From positions 1,116,001-1,180,000 of the forward strand of contig CAXXNI010000004.1 in assembly GCA_963663285.2 (NCBI GenBank): a DNA stretch of 64,000 nucleotides, in the 5' to 3' direction. Shown here in pieces: positions 17,537 through 25,806 of the stretch. Positions within the stretch are counted from its first letter, which is position 1. The number at the start of each line of letters is the position of its first letter. Both the position numbers and the translations under genes were made by a program. The notes under the pieces were generated by a model. That model was not told where the DNA came from. It did not search any database and saw only the letters and a program-made list of their open reading frames with translations. The stretch is from CAXXOK01 sp963663285 (GTDB lineage Bacteria > Bacillota > Clostridia > Christensenellales > Aristaeellaceae).

Positions 17537-17662
17537 ATGAGCTACCTTAGCCTCGTCCTAGGCATCGTCATTATTAGCGTTGTCGTCCTAGTACTAGTCG
17601 TAGTACGGGAAGACAACGGTATTTTGCGTATGCCAAGGGTAAGGGCCAAGGGTTTAGCATAA
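17537..17662 (+). CDS. branched-chain-rich leader peptide of the ilv attenuator
   Basis: A 41-residue open frame that begins 9 bases after AAGGAG. Of residues 4-23, seventeen are Leu, Val or Ile, with nine consecutive Val/Leu codons at residues 15-23 (VVVLVLVVV). Three leucines use CTA, a codon hardly used by the CTG-preferring structural genes, which would sharpen stalling. The frame ends 19 bases before an intrinsic terminator and 77 bases before ilvB. This is the classical design of a translation-coupled attenuator. The peptide itself needs no function. The first half is hydrophobic, but the strongly regular codon choice fits a leader better than a membrane peptide. Confidence 0.85.
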   Translation: MSYLSLVLGIVIISVVVLVLVVVREDNGILRMPRVRAKGLA

Positions 17663-17720
17663 CCATATCGTATGCTTACACCCCCCTGAACCGTGGAATA
17701 CGGTTCAGGGGGGATTTTTT
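17591..17720 (+). promoter_or_regulatory. ilv attenuator: stall-codon hairpin, antiterminator candidate and terminator
   Basis: Three pairings are visible. GTACTA (17591-17596) pairs with TAGTAC (17601-17606) inside the control codons. GGTTTAG (17651-17657, just before the leader stop codon) can pair with CTGAACC (17686-17692), which is part of the 5' arm of the terminator. The terminator arms pair at 17681-17713. A ribosome stalled on Val/Leu codons would leave 17651-17657 free to block the terminator; a ribosome reaching the stop codon at 17660 would cover it and let the terminator form. The pairing is seen; the mechanism is inferred. Confidence 0.65.
17681..17720 (+). terminator. attenuator terminator before ilvB
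   Basis: A perfect 13-base stem (CCCCCCTGAACCG with CGGTTCAGGGGGG), 7-base loop, followed by ATTTTTT, directly in front of the ilvB ribosome site. Its position upstream of the genes, not after one, marks it as regulatory. Confidence 0.92.
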
Positions 17721-17738
17721 ATATCAGGAGGAGCGAGA

Positions 17739-19406
17739 ATGAAATTAACAGGCGCGCAGATCTTGATGGAAGTTTTCAAGGAACAACAGGTGGATACGGT
17801 ATTTGGGTATCCCGGCGGTGCTGTGCTGAATATCTACGATGAGATATTCAAGTCGTCCGATTGGCTCAAGCACATTTTAACCTGCCACGAACAGGGCGCG
17901 GCACACGCCGCAGACGGGTATGCCCGCGCAACCGGCAAGACAGGCGTGGTGCTGGCTACATCCGGCCCGGGTGCGACCAACCTGGTTACAGGCATCGCAA
18001 CGGCGTACCTGGATTCCACCCCCATGGTGGCCATTACCGGCAACGTGGCCTGCTCGCTTATCGGGCGGGACAGTTTTCAGGAAGTGGACATCACCGGTAT
18101 TACCATGCCGGTCACCAAGCACAACTACATGGTTAAGGATGTTACCAAACTGGCGGATACCATGCGCTGCGCCTTTACCATCGCGGCTTCCGGCAGACCC
18201 GGCCCCGTGCTGGTGGACATCCCCAAGGATGTGCAAAAGGCGGAGTGCGAGTTTACACCCGTTACGGCCCCCTGCACACCCAATCCGAAGCCGTTGAACC
18301 CCGATGCGGTAAAACAAGCGGCGGAACTGATTATGCAGGCGGAACGCCCGATCATCTACGCGGGCGGCGGCGTGATTGCCGCGGACGCGGGCAAAGAGCT
18401 GCTGACTCTTGCCGAAACCATCGGCGCGCCGATCGGCACCAGCATGATGGGGCTTTCCGCCGTACCGAACGATCATCCCCTGTTTCTGGGTATGACGGGC
18501 ATGCACGGCCGGTACGCCGCCATTAAGGCGCTGGACCGCGCCGACCTGATTATTGCCGTTGGCACGCGTTTTTCCGACCGCGCTACGGGCAACAAGCAGG
18601 AGTTTTCCAAAAACCACAAGGTGCTGCACATTGATATTGACGCCGCGGAAATCAGCAAAAACATACCGGCGTACATGTCGCTGCTGGCGGATGTGAAAGA
18701 GGCGCTTTCAGCGTTGAACGCTGCGGGGCTGAAACATTCGCCGCCTGCGTGGGTGGAGGAAGTGCAGGCGCTTAAGAGCGCGCCGGATAACCACCTTTCG
18801 ATGGACCACAGCATCCTCAACCCGGAAATGGTGCTCAAAGCGGTTAACAGCCGCCTGCCGGGAGACAGCCCCGTTGCAACGGACGTGGGCCAGCACCAGA
18901 TGTGGGTGGCCCAGTACTACAGCTTCATGAAATCCCGCACCTTTATTACATCGGGCGGTTTGGGCACCATGGGCTTCGGGATGGGCGCAGCCATTGGCGC
19001 ATGTATCGGCACGGGGCTGAAAAAGACGGTGCTGGTCACCAGCGACGGCAGCTTCCACATGAACCTTAACGAGCTGGCAACCGCGGTGGATAACCACCTG
19101 CCGCTGATCATACTGGTGCTCAACAACAGCGTGCTGGGCATGGTGCGCCAATGGCAAACGATGTTCTTTGACAAGCGTTATGCCAGTACCACCTTGAACC
19201 GGCCGACGGACTTTGTGCTGCTGGCGCAGGCCTTCGGCGCCAAGGGGCTCCGGCTGGATAAGCTGGATAAGCTGGATAGCGTGCTGGACAAGGCGTTTAC
19301 GCTGCCTGGACCGGTGCTGGTGGATGTACGCATCGACCGGGACGAGATGGTATTGCCCATGATCCCGCCCAACGGCACCATCAACGACTTGATTTTAAGG
19401 GGGTAA
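17739..19406 (+). CDS. ilvB: acetolactate synthase large subunit
   Basis: A 555-residue thiamine-diphosphate enzyme that joins two pyruvates to acetolactate, or pyruvate and 2-oxobutyrate to acetohydroxybutyrate, the first common step of valine, leucine and isoleucine synthesis. Visible: FGYPGGAVLNIYDE at the N-terminus, the catalytic Glu in CHEQGAAHAADGYARATGK, and the cofactor region TSDGSFHMNLNELATAV. Length is standard. It is the first structural gene after the attenuator, with AGGAGG before the ATG, and its regulatory subunit ilvN follows after four bases. Confidence 0.96.
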   Translation: MKLTGAQILMEVFKEQQVDTVFGYPGGAVLNIYDEIFKSSDWLKHILTCHEQGAAHAADGYARATGKTGVVLATSGPGATNLVTGIATAYLDSTPMVAITGNVACSLIGRDSFQEVDITGITMPVTKHNYMVKDVTKLADTMRCAFTIAASGRPGPVLVDIPKDVQKAECEFTPVTAPCTPNPKPLNPDAVKQAAELIMQAERPIIYAGGGVIAADAGKELLTLAETIGAPIGTSMMGLSAVPNDHPLFLGMTGMHGRYAAIKALDRADLIIAVGTRFSDRATGNKQEFSKNHKVLHIDIDAAEISKNIPAYMSLLADVKEALSALNAAGLKHSPPAWVEEVQALKSAPDNHLSMDHSILNPEMVLKAVNSRLPGDSPVATDVGQHQMWVAQYYSFMKSRTFITSGGLGTMGFGMGAAIGACIGTGLKKTVLVTSDGSFHMNLNELATAVDNHLPLIILVLNNSVLGMVRQWQTMFFDKRYASTTLNRPTDFVLLAQAFGAKGLRLDKLDKLDSVLDKAFTLPGPVLVDVRIDRDEMVLPMIPPNGTINDLILRG

Positions 19407-19410
19407 GCGC

Positions 19411-19923
19411 ATGAAAGGTGATAAACTGATCCTCTCGATGCTGGTCAACAACGAATCCGGCGTCCTCACCCGTATTTCCGGGTTGTTTGCCCGGCGCGGC
19501 TTTAACATCGACAGCCTCTCCGTCGGGGAAACGCAGGATCCGCACATTTCGCGCATGACCATACAAGCCGCCGGGGACGAATACGTGCGCGACCAGCTGG
19601 TACACCAGCTGGAGAAGCTGCAGGATGTGCTGGTTGTGGAATCGCTGGAACTGAGCCAGATTGTGGCGCGCGAGCTGCTGCTGGTAAAGGTGCGCGCCGA
19701 AGAATCAACCCGCAGCCAGGTGCTGGACGCCGTTACGGTGTTCCGCGCCAAGGTAATCGACCTGACCCCAACCAGCATGACCATGGAATTGACGGGGGAA
19801 CAAACCAAGCTGGATGCATTTATTACGTTCCTGAATCCGCTGGGGATTATCGAAGTCTGCCGCACGGGCGTCACGGCGATTGGCCGCGGCGGATACGTGT
19901 TGACGAATAATAAGGAGGACTAA
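19411..19923 (+). CDS. ilvN: acetolactate synthase small (regulatory) subunit
   Basis: A 170-residue protein with an N-terminal ACT domain (LSMLVNNESGVLTRISGLFARRGF) that binds the feedback inhibitor valine, and a C-terminal ALS_ss_C domain (AEESTRSQVLDAVTVFRAK). Together with IlvB it forms the holoenzyme and confers valine sensitivity. It is of the long form usual outside enterics. Also called ilvH in some organisms. Confidence 0.95.
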   Translation: MKGDKLILSMLVNNESGVLTRISGLFARRGFNIDSLSVGETQDPHISRMTIQAAGDEYVRDQLVHQLEKLQDVLVVESLELSQIVARELLLVKVRAEESTRSQVLDAVTVFRAKVIDLTPTSMTMELTGEQTKLDAFITFLNPLGIIEVCRTGVTAIGRGGYVLTNNKED

Positions 19924-19927
19924 CATT

Positions 19928-20935
19928 ATGGCAACCATGTATTATGAAAAGGATTGTGACAAAAACTATCTTCTGGGTAAAAAAATCGCGGTGATCGGCT
20001 ACGGCAGCCAGGGTCACGCGCACGCGCTGAATTTGCATGACAGCGGTTTTGACGTTACCATCGGCCTGTACGAAGGCTCTAAATCCGCCCAGAAAGCCAA
20101 GGATGCCGGTCTCAAAGTCATGGTTACCAAGGATGCCGTTGCTGCCTGCGACGTCATCATGATCCTCGTCAACGACGAAAAACAAGCCGCTCTCTATAAA
20201 AATGATATTGCTCCTTACCTCACCGCTGGTAAGACCCTTGCTTTTGCGCATGGCTTCAACATCCACTTTGGCCAGATTGTTGTGCCCAAGGATGTCGCCG
20301 TCATCATGATCGCGCCCAAGGGCCCCGGCCACACCGTACGCAGCCAGTACACCGAAGGGAAAGGCGTTCCCTGCCTGATTGCCGTAGAGCAGGATCCCAG
20401 CGGCGACGCGAAAGGAATCGCGCTGGCGTGGGCGCAGGGCATTGGCGGCGCGCGTGCGGGCGTATTGGAAACCACATTCCGTGAAGAGACTGAAACCGAC
20501 CTCTTCGGTGAGCAGGCCGTGCTGTGTGGCGGCGTGACTGCGCTGATGAAGGCCGGTTTTGACACTCTTGTGGAAGCTGGCTATCAGCCGGAAAACGCGT
20601 ACTTTGAGTGCGTTCACGAGATGAAGCTGATCATCGACCTGGTGATCGCGGGCGGCATGAACTTTATGCGCTACTCCATCTCCGACACCGCTGAATATGG
20701 CGATTATATGACCGGCTCCCGCCTGATTACCGACGAAACCAAAAAGGAAATGAAGCAGGTTCTGACCGAGATTCAAAACGGCACATTCGCCCGCAACTGG
20801 ATTTTGGAAAATCAGGCTAACCGCCCCAGCTTCAACGCGATGCGTAAAGCCGCGCAGAACTGCCTGCTGGAGAAGACCGGCGCCGACCTGCGTGCCAAGA
20901 TGAGTTGGAAACGCACGGAGGAGGAGCAAGAATGA
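19928..20935 (+). CDS. ilvC: ketol-acid reductoisomerase
   Basis: A 335-residue class I enzyme that isomerises and reduces acetolactate (or acetohydroxybutyrate). The Rossmann fingerprint is IGYGSQGHAHALNLHDSG near residue 25; the metal-binding region is GETETDLFGEQ-like (seen as REETETDLFGEQAVL) and later EMKLIIDL. It uses more C- and T-ending codons than neighbours, as expected of a heavily expressed gene. The stop codon overlaps the ilvD start. Confidence 0.97.
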   Translation: MATMYYEKDCDKNYLLGKKIAVIGYGSQGHAHALNLHDSGFDVTIGLYEGSKSAQKAKDAGLKVMVTKDAVAACDVIMILVNDEKQAALYKNDIAPYLTAGKTLAFAHGFNIHFGQIVVPKDVAVIMIAPKGPGHTVRSQYTEGKGVPCLIAVEQDPSGDAKGIALAWAQGIGGARAGVLETTFREETETDLFGEQAVLCGGVTALMKAGFDTLVEAGYQPENAYFECVHEMKLIIDLVIAGGMNFMRYSISDTAEYGDYMTGSRLITDETKKEMKQVLTEIQNGTFARNWILENQANRPSFNAMRKAAQNCLLEKTGADLRAKMSWKRTEEEQE

Positions 20936-22584
20936 GCCGCTCCGACGTCGTTAAAAAAGGACCGGAGCGTACCCCGCACCGTTCGCTGCTGAAAGCCTGC
21001 GGCTTTACCGACCGGCAGATGCAAAAGCCGTTCATCGGCATCGTCAACTCGTACAGCGAGGTTGTGCCGGGGCATGTACATCTGCAGCAAATCGCCCGCG
21101 CCGTAAAGGACGGGGTGCTGATGGCAGGCGGTACGCCTATCGAGTTTAACACCATCGCCGTGTGCGACGGCATCGCCATGGGGCATGAGGGAATGCGTTA
21201 TTCCCTCTGCACCCGTGAGCTGATTGCCGACACCGTGGAGTGCATGGCGCGAGCCCATGCGTTTGATGCGCTGGTGTTCATCCCCAACTGCGACAAGGTT
21301 GTACCCGGCATGCTCATGGCAGCGGCGCGGCTCAACCTGCCCAGCATCTTCATCAGCGGCGGGCCGATGCTTTCGCTCAACGGCAAGGATTTAAACAGCG
21401 CTTTTGAAGCGGTAGGCGCTTACATGGCGGGCAAGATTGATCAGGAGCAGCTGAGCTGCATTGAAAACGATGTTTGCCCCACCTGCGGCTCCTGCTCGGG
21501 TATGTTTACCGCCAACTCCATGAACTGCCTGACCGAGGTGATCGGTCTGGGACTGCCCGGCAACGGCACCGTACCCGCGGCGTACTCGGCGCGCACACGG
21601 CTGGCCAAGGAAGCGGGCGTAAAGGTAATGGAACTGCTGGAAAAGAACATCCGCGTGTTGGATATTCTCACTCCGGCTTCGATTGAAAATGCGCTGGTGG
21701 TGGATATGGCGCTGGGCTGCTCCACCAATACCGCTTTACATCTGGCTGCAATCGCCCACGAGGCGGGCGTGCCCTTTAACCTCAGCAAGATTAACGAAGT
21801 CAGCCAGAAAACCCCCAACCTCTGCAAACTCGCGCCTGCGGGCGTGCACCACGTGCAGGACTTGAACGCCGCAGGCGGCATACCGGCGGTGATGGGCGAA
21901 CTGCAAAAGCTGGGGCTGCTCAATGACGATTGTATGACTGTTACCGGCGAAACCGTTGCCAAAAATCTTTCCGGCGCACATGTGACGGACGAGAAAGTAA
22001 TCCGCTCCAAGGAAACAGCCTATTCGCAGGTCGGCGGGCTGGCCGTATTGTTCGGCAACCTGTGCGAAGGAGGCGCGGTGGTAAAACAGAGCGCCGTTGC
22101 CCCGGAAATGCTTACCCATTCCGGCCCCGCACGGGTGTTTAACGGCGAGGAAGCGGCGGTTTCCGCCATCTATGCCGGTAATATCAACCCCGGCGACGTA
22201 GTGGTGATTCGCTACGAAGGCCCCAGCGGCGGACCGGGAATGCGCGAAATGCTTTCCCCTACTTCCGCCATCGCGGGCATGGGGCTGGATAAGCAGGTGG
22301 CGCTGATCACCGACGGCCGTTTCTCCGGCGCTACGCGCGGCGCGGCTATCGGCCACATCTCTCCCGAAGCGGCAGCCGGCGGGCTGATCGCGCTGGTAGA
22401 AGAGGGAGACACCATCGATATTGATATCCCGGGCAAAAGCCTGTCCCTGCGGCTTACGCAGGAAGAAATCGATAGGCGGAGCGCCGCCTTCACCCCCCCG
22501 GAGCGCGCGCCCCAGACGGGATACCTAAAACGCTACGCCGCTATGGTATCATCCGCCGATCAAGGCGCCGTGTTCAAAGGATAA
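20932..22584 (+). CDS. ilvD: dihydroxy-acid dehydratase
   Basis: A 550-residue Fe-S dehydratase making the 2-oxo acids that precede valine and isoleucine. Cluster cysteines are in FIPNCDKVVPGM and CPTCGSCSGMFTANSM, and the C-terminal KSLSLRLTQEEI and the GRFSGATRG block are typical. The ATG overlapping the ilvC stop (ATGA) is chosen, with GGAGGAG in front; a start nine codons earlier would overlap ilvC more. The cluster is probably oxygen-sensitive. Confidence 0.97.
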   Translation: MSRSDVVKKGPERTPHRSLLKACGFTDRQMQKPFIGIVNSYSEVVPGHVHLQQIARAVKDGVLMAGGTPIEFNTIAVCDGIAMGHEGMRYSLCTRELIADTVECMARAHAFDALVFIPNCDKVVPGMLMAAARLNLPSIFISGGPMLSLNGKDLNSAFEAVGAYMAGKIDQEQLSCIENDVCPTCGSCSGMFTANSMNCLTEVIGLGLPGNGTVPAAYSARTRLAKEAGVKVMELLEKNIRVLDILTPASIENALVVDMALGCSTNTALHLAAIAHEAGVPFNLSKINEVSQKTPNLCKLAPAGVHHVQDLNAAGGIPAVMGELQKLGLLNDDCMTVTGETVAKNLSGAHVTDEKVIRSKETAYSQVGGLAVLFGNLCEGGAVVKQSAVAPEMLTHSGPARVFNGEEAAVSAIYAGNINPGDVVVIRYEGPSGGPGMREMLSPTSAIAGMGLDKQVALITDGRFSGATRGAAIGHISPEAAAGGLIALVEEGDTIDIDIPGKSLSLRLTQEEIDRRSAAFTPPERAPQTGYLKRYAAMVSSADQGAVFKG

Positions 22585-22596
22585 GGAGTGTAGAAA

Positions 22597-24099
22597 ATGC
22601 AACAGGTACGGATTTTTGATACGACTTTGCGCGACGGGGAGCAGGCTCCCGGTTGCAGTATGGACCTTGCCGAGAAAATCGAAATTGCCCAGGCGCTGGA
22701 GCGTATGAAAGTGGATGTGATCGAAGCCGGTTTTGCCATCGCCTCACAGGGCGATTTCGAATCGGTACGGGCGATTGCGCGCACCCTGACAAACGCAACG
22801 GTTGCCAGCCTGTCCCGCGCCACGCCCAAGGATATTGAAACGGCGTGGGAAGCGGTGAAAGAGGCGAAATCCCCGCTGATCCATACCTTTCTGGCCACCT
22901 CGCCCACCCATATGCAGTACAAACTGAAGATGAGCGAAGAGGAGGTGCTGGAAACCATTTCTAAAATGGTTCGCTACGCCCGCAACCTCTCGCCCGAGGT
23001 GGAATTTTCCGCCGAGGATGCCATGCGCTCAAACCCGGCTTTCCTGGCTAAGGCGGTGGATGCGGCGCTGCGTGCCGGCGCGCAGGTCATCAATATCCCG
23101 GATACGGTCGGGTATGCAACCCCTGCCGAAATGGCCGAGATGATCGGGTACCTGAAAAAGAATGTGGAAAACATCGACACCATTACGTTATCGGTACACT
23201 GCCATAACGATTTGGGTCTGGCGGTCGCCAACTCGCTTGCCGCGGTGCAGGCGGGCGCGCGGCAGGTGGAATGCACCGTTAACGGCATCGGCGAACGCGC
23301 GGGCAACGCAGCGCTGGAAGAGCTGGCAATGGCCATTCACACCCGCCCGGACCTCTACCCCGTTACCTGCGGTATCGACACTACGCGTATTTCGCCCACC
23401 AGCCGGCTGGTGTACAGCATCATCGGCCAGAACGCGCCGATCAACAAGGCAGTGGTTGGGCAGAACGCGTTTGCGCACGAGGCGGGTATCCACCAGCACG
23501 GCGTAATGGCCAACCGTGCGACGTACGAAATTATGACCCCCGAATCCGTCGGTTTGATGCAAAACCGTATGGTGCTGGGCAAGCACAGCGGCCGCCACGC
23601 CGTGGAAGAGCGCCTGAGCGCCTTGGGCTATGTGCTGGAAAAACCCGAACTGGATAAACTGTTTAAACGCTTTAAAGAGCTGAGTGACCGGAAAAAGGTC
23701 ATTACCGATTACGATCTGGAAGCGTTGGCCGTACACCGCCTCTCCAACGAAAGTGCCAAGAGCGGTTATAAACTGGAGCGGTTTACTGTCAACAGCGGCA
23801 ACTACGTTACCTCCAACGCCGTTGTCAGCGTATTGCACGACGGGGAGCGCTTTGAGGAAGTTGCCATGGGCGACGGCCCCATCGATGCCGCCTTCAACGC
23901 GGTGGATAAATTGATCGCCGCGCCGGAGCACTCGCTGGAGGATTACGCGATTCAAACCATTTCCGAAGGTAAGGACGCGCAGGGCGAAGCGATTGTAAAA
24001 ATCCGCTGCGGCGATCGCGTGGTAACCGGACGCGGCCTTTCCACCGACGTTGTCGAAGCCAGTATTTTGGCTTATATCAACGGTATGAATAAGCTGTAA
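22597..24099 (+). CDS. leuA: 2-isopropylmalate synthase
   Basis: A 500-residue enzyme that condenses 2-oxoisovalerate and acetyl-CoA, the committed step of leucine synthesis. It begins with the HMGL-like motif RIFDTTLRDGEQAPGCSM, has the metal-site HCHNDLGLAVANSL, the GIGERAGNAALEELAMAI block, and a C-terminal LeuA dimerization/regulatory domain (from about residue 360) where leucine would bind. It differs from the cimA product further on by its GEQAPG signature and regulatory-domain sequence, which is why I separate the two. Confidence 0.95.
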   Translation: MQQVRIFDTTLRDGEQAPGCSMDLAEKIEIAQALERMKVDVIEAGFAIASQGDFESVRAIARTLTNATVASLSRATPKDIETAWEAVKEAKSPLIHTFLATSPTHMQYKLKMSEEEVLETISKMVRYARNLSPEVEFSAEDAMRSNPAFLAKAVDAALRAGAQVINIPDTVGYATPAEMAEMIGYLKKNVENIDTITLSVHCHNDLGLAVANSLAAVQAGARQVECTVNGIGERAGNAALEELAMAIHTRPDLYPVTCGIDTTRISPTSRLVYSIIGQNAPINKAVVGQNAFAHEAGIHQHGVMANRATYEIMTPESVGLMQNRMVLGKHSGRHAVEERLSALGYVLEKPELDKLFKRFKELSDRKKVITDYDLEALAVHRLSNESAKSGYKLERFTVNSGNYVTSNAVVSVLHDGERFEEVAMGDGPIDAAFNAVDKLIAAPEHSLEDYAIQTISEGKDAQGEAIVKIRCGDRVVTGRGLSTDVVEASILAYINGMNKL

Positions 24100-24225
24100 G
24101 GCTCTTGCTTCCATCGTTTGCTTATGTGGAAACGGCGGAAGCAGAGCCGGTCCGGCTGCGGCGGTATGTGCCGACCGCGCCGGATCAGACGCTTTTGATA
24201 CCGAGTACTGGAAAAGAGGTGACGT
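24100..24225 (+). other. structured spacer between leuA and cimA
   Basis: This 126-base gap in an otherwise tightly packed operon holds two hairpins: GCTTCC...GGAAGC with an inner CGTTT/AAACG (24107-24142), and GGTCCGGC(T)GCGG pairing with CCGCGCCGGATC (24149-24186). Neither is followed by a proper T-run (only GCTTTTGATACC), so they may be processing or stability elements, or a weak attenuator. No leader peptide frame is evident. Confidence 0.4.
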
Positions 24226-25806
24226 ATGAACAGATTGGAGATATTCGACAGCACCCTGCGTGACGGCGCGCAAGGCGAAGGCATCTCCTTTTCGGTGGCG
24301 GATAAGCTGAGCATCGTGCTCGCCCTGGATACCTTCGGCGTGGATTACATCGAGGCGGGCAACCCCGGCTCCAATCCCAAGGATATCGAGTTTTTCCGCC
24401 GCGTAGGGGAACTGAAGCTGCAAAATGCGCGTCTATGCGCCTTTGGCAGCACCTGCCGCAAAGAAACCCAGCCCGAGGATGACCCCAATGTGCGCTCCCT
24501 GCTTTCGGCAGGCACGCCGTCGGTGGCGATATTCGGCAAAAGCTGGGATTTACACGTAACCAAAGTGCTGGGCACCACCCTTACGGAAAACCTGCGTTTG
24601 GTACGGGATACGGTGCGCTACTGCAAAGAGGACGGCAAGGAAGTCATTTTTGACGCGGAACACTTCTTTGACGGATACCGCAACAATTCCGAGTATGCCA
24701 TGCAGGTGCTGGCAGCCGCGGACGAGGCAGGCGCGAACGTACTGTGCCTGTGCGATACCAACGGCGGGTTGCTGCCCGACGAAATTGCATCGATTGTGGA
24801 AAAGGTAAAAGAAGCCTTTCCCCATACCCGTATCGGCATCCATTGCCATAACGATTCCGGGTGTGCGGTCGCAAGCTCGCTGTTAGCGGTACGCGCGGGC
24901 GCAACGCAGGTGCAGGGCACCTTTACCGGCATTGGCGAACGCTGCGGCAACGCGGATTTGAGCGCCATTATACCGGCGCTGAAGCTGAAAATGGGGCTGG
25001 AGTGCAAAGGCGATCTGCCCAACCTGCGCCATACGGCCACCCAGATATCCGAACTGTGCAATATGACGGTGTTTTCCGGCAAGCCTTACGTGGGCGCCAG
25101 TGCTTTTGCCCACAAAGGCGGCATGCACATTGACGGCGTAAGCAAGGTAAGCCGCAGCTTCGAGCATGTGCCGCCCGATGCGGTCGGCAATGAGCGGCGC
25201 TTCCTGATGAGCGAAGTTTCCGGCCGTACCACGGTGCTGGCGAAGCTGGCCACGGTAGCGCCGGAGCTGAACAAGAACTCGCCGGAAGTGGCGCAGATCG
25301 TCGCAAGGCTCAAGGAGCTGGAGCATGAAGGCTACCAGTTCGAAGCGGCGGACGCGAGCTTTGAGTTGATGGTACTGCGTACCTTAGGGCGTTACCAGCC
25401 GCATTTTACACTCGGCATGTACCGCACCAGCGGAGAATACCCCTTCCCGGACGGTGACCAGAGTGCATCGGCCATGCTATCCATACAAGTGGACGGGCAG
25501 CAGGAAACCACCGCCTCGATGGGCAACGGCCCCGTGCACGCACTGGATACGGCGCTGCGCAAGGCGCTCTCCGTATTCTACCCCGAGCTTTCAAAAGTAC
25601 GCCTGACGGACTATAAGGTGCGTGTGCTCAGCGGGCGCATGGCATCCGCCGCCACCGTGCGTGTATTAATTGAAAGCGGAGACGGTGAAAACACGTGGAC
25701 CACCGTTGGCGTATCCACCGACATTATCGCGGCCAGCTGGCAGGCGCTGACCGACTCGATTGAATACATCCTGCATAAAAAGGAGGCTTCCGCCCAATGT
25801 CCATGA
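24226..25806 (+). CDS. cimA: (R)-citramalate synthase
   Basis: A 526-residue HMGL-like enzyme condensing pyruvate and acetyl-CoA to citramalate, the first step of a threonine-independent isoleucine route. It opens with EIFDSTLRDGAQGEGISFSV, the GAQ form that distinguishes citramalate synthases from isopropylmalate synthase, and later carries GIHCHNDSGCAVASSL and FAHKGGMHIDGVSK. The C-terminal third is a LeuA-type regulatory domain where isoleucine would act. It sits between leuA and leuC, and its product feeds the same LeuCDB enzymes. Its end overlaps the leuC start by ten bases. Confidence 0.93.
   Translation: MNRLEIFDSTLRDGAQGEGISFSVADKLSIVLALDTFGVDYIEAGNPGSNPKDIEFFRRVGELKLQNARLCAFGSTCRKETQPEDDPNVRSLLSAGTPSVAIFGKSWDLHVTKVLGTTLTENLRLVRDTVRYCKEDGKEVIFDAEHFFDGYRNNSEYAMQVLAAADEAGANVLCLCDTNGGLLPDEIASIVEKVKEAFPHTRIGIHCHNDSGCAVASSLLAVRAGATQVQGTFTGIGERCGNADLSAIIPALKLKMGLECKGDLPNLRHTATQISELCNMTVFSGKPYVGASAFAHKGGMHIDGVSKVSRSFEHVPPDAVGNERRFLMSEVSGRTTVLAKLATVAPELNKNSPEVAQIVARLKELEHEGYQFEAADASFELMVLRTLGRYQPHFTLGMYRTSGEYPFPDGDQSASAMLSIQVDGQQETTASMGNGPVHALDTALRKALSVFYPELSKVRLTDYKVRVLSGRMASAATVRVLIESGDGENTWTTVGVSTDIIAASWQALTDSIEYILHKKEASAQCP

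Noticed and set aside
17371..17738. T-box riboswitch before ilvB
   Set aside because: I looked for the AGGGTGG(N)ACCGCG T-box sequence and a specifier loop. None is present, and the leader peptide explains the terminator.
24226..25806. A second isopropylmalate synthase (leuA2) or homocitrate synthase
   Set aside because: The STLRDGAQGEG start and the position between leuA and leuCDB favour citramalate synthase.
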